From: Bifidobacterium phasiani
GTDB taxonomy: Bacteria > Actinomycetota > Actinomycetes > Actinomycetales > Bifidobacteriaceae
Direction of reading: 5' to 3'
DNA length: 64,000 nucleotides
Assembly: GCF_019331775.1 (NCBI RefSeq)
Contig: NZ_JAHBBD010000009.1
Coordinates: 1-64,000 of the forward strand
A program made the position numbers and the translations under genes. Shown in pieces: positions 63,032 to 64,000 of this stretch. The number at the start of each line of letters is the position of its first letter. The stretch's first letter is position 1. The notes beneath the pieces were generated by a model. It made no database searches. It was not told the origin of the DNA and was given only the letters and a program-made list of their open reading frames with translations.

Positions 63032-64000
63032 GCTTCTACCTTAACCCCGGGCCCCCGCGCGGCCGTCGCCGCCCGGTCCCTGATGAACGTCAGGCACAGG
63101 AACCCGAACACGAAGGCGACGGGCAGCATGTGCCGCTCGAAGTTGTTCGCCGGCGCGGTGACCATGACGCCCATGAGCAGCAGCAGCGGCATGTGCCACA
63201 TCAGCGTCCGCCAGCGGCGCAGCACGACCTCGGCCGCGCCGACCAGCAGCGTGAGCGAGACGTACAGGTTGCCGTGCGTGAACCACCCGAGCACCGGGAC
63301 GGCGCCCCAGTCGCGGGCGAACTGCGCCACGTCGTCGCGCCATTCGTGGCACCAGTCCTTGATCCAGGTGGTCTGGTCCTGCACGTAGGTGCTGTCCACG
63401 TAGTAGTCCATCGAGGTGTACGGCGGGGCGGTCACGTCGAAGTACCCGTAGCATTTCGCCAGGAACGCGTCGAGCGCGATCACCGGGTTGGCGACCACGA
63501 TCTCCAGCCAGGCGGCGTTGAACTGTTCCATGTCCTCGGCGGTGACCGTGCGCCACTTGTAGCTGACCTTCTTGGACTGGATGCCCGAGGACTTGACCGG
63601 GTCGGCGTCGTCCTGGTCGTAGGCCTCGGCGGTCTGGTCGAGGTTGAAGATCGGCTCGAGCTTCTCGCGCGCCGACTCGGGGATGCCGTCGGGGTTGAGC
63701 TTGGCCACGCGCGCGATCTGCTGCAGCTGGATGCCGCGGCTCTCGATCGGGTCGCCGGCGATGATCGCCCCGGTGCCGATGAGCAGCGAGACCCCGCCGT
63801 GGATGATGACCGTGGGCAGCAGCAGCGCGGTCGCGTAGGTGCGCCAGCGCCTGCGGTCGGCGACCAGCGCGAGCACGATCTGCGCGGCGAGGATGTACCA
63901 GGCGTATTTCGCGGAGACCAGCATGACGCACGACGCCGCGACGAACGCCGCCAGGCTGCGCCGCGACAGCCTGACCGGCAGCCCGTCGCGCTGCAGCCGC
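63028..64000 (-). CDS. Multi-pass membrane protein (DUF6020-like), cut by the window edge
   Basis: The 3' part of a gene that is open to the window end; at least 324 residues are visible. Hydrophobic segments include SLAAFVAASCVMLVSAKYAW, YILAAQIVLALVAD, LLLPTVIIHGGVSLLIG, LTLLVGAAEVVL and MWHMPLLLLMGVMV. Between them is a large polar domain with GIQLQQIARVAK and WLEIVVANPVIALDAFLAKCYGYFDVTAP, resembling DUF6020-type proteins, proposed to be glycosyltransferase-like envelope proteins. Function is not established. It is the first known gene of a pair with the PucR regulator. Confidence 0.75.
   Translation of the reverse strand, partial: RLQRDGLPVRLSRRSLAAFVAASCVMLVSAKYAWYILAAQIVLALVADRRRWRTYATALLLPTVIIHGGVSLLIGTGAIIAGDPIESRGIQLQQIARVAKLNPDGIPESAREKLEPIFNLDQTAEAYDQDDADPVKSSGIQSKKVSYKWRTVTAEDMEQFNAAWLEIVVANPVIALDAFLAKCYGYFDVTAPPYTSMDYYVDSTYVQDQTTWIKDWCHEWRDDVAQFARDWGAVPVLGWFTHGNLYVSLTLLVGAAEVVLRRWRTLMWHMPLLLLMGVMVTAPANNFERHMLPVAFVFGFLCLTFIRDRAATAARGPGVKVEA

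Overview
The window reads as a chromosomal stretch of a high-GC Gram-positive actinobacterium, most likely Bifidobacterium or a close relative. The evidence is very GC-rich codon use, actinobacterial families (DUF3039 protein, Arg/Asp/Glu-rich RNase E/G, FtsX-type exporter), an IAQTG wall-sorting signal, many leaderless-looking genes, and the gene sets trmD-rimM-khpA-rpsP with ffh, and tRNA-Trp-secE-nusG-rplK-rplA. No prophage, complete insertion sequence, CRISPR array or rRNA operon was seen. The content is mainly housekeeping, with small accessory islands between the core genes.

Layout. 0.5-4.3 kb: an orphan helix-turn-helix protein, rsmD and a wall-anchored beta-helix surface protein. 4.4-10.4 kb (minus): trmD, rimM, khpA, rpsP, a membrane endonuclease/exonuclease/phosphatase protein and ffh. 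10.4-16.5 kb: a cation-efflux transporter, cysS, a class I amidotransferase and an Uup-like ABC-F ATPase. 16.8-17.8 kb: a FitAB/VapBC-type toxin-antitoxin pair with a promoter inside a cluster of GCACAATGTGC palindromes. 17.9-24.0 kb (minus): ilvB-ilvN, rnc, rpmF with yceD, a coiled-coil protein and coaD. 24-30 kb: DUF3039, an aldo-keto reductase, pncB, rph, rdgB, an AEC transporter and two tRNAs. 30.6-39 kb: an acyltransferase, pgi, a DUF362/ECF-S/DUF1893 trio, rplS, lepB and rnhB. 39.5-45 kb: an ABC exporter, a second AEC transporter and dapE. 45.2-50.9 kb: a LytTR response regulator and HPK10-type kinase divergent from a membrane-anchored, domain-swapped family 3 glycosidase. 51.4-62 kb: RNase E/G, rplU-rpmA, obg-proB, an aminotransferase, tRNA-Trp, secE-nusG and rplK-rplA. 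62.2-64 kb: a PucR-type regulator and a membrane protein running off the window.

The most unusual content is structural. Three intergenic regions carry a doublet of 37-39 bp palindromes built on CCGGTTCACGGGAT, resembling REP doublets. Three others are bounded by inverted GCGCACAATGTGC ends 74-97 bp apart, one of them a perfect 31-bp hairpin; the 11-bp core also occurs twice inside the repeat-rich 5' part of rnc. A third, 184-bp near-palindromic element lies upstream of dapE. Several essential proteins (TrmD, RimM, RNase III, the sensor kinase, ABC-F) carry long low-complexity insertions inside or between otherwise normal domains. At least nine genes have a -10-like hexamer 6-8 nt before the start codon, suggesting leaderless mRNAs.
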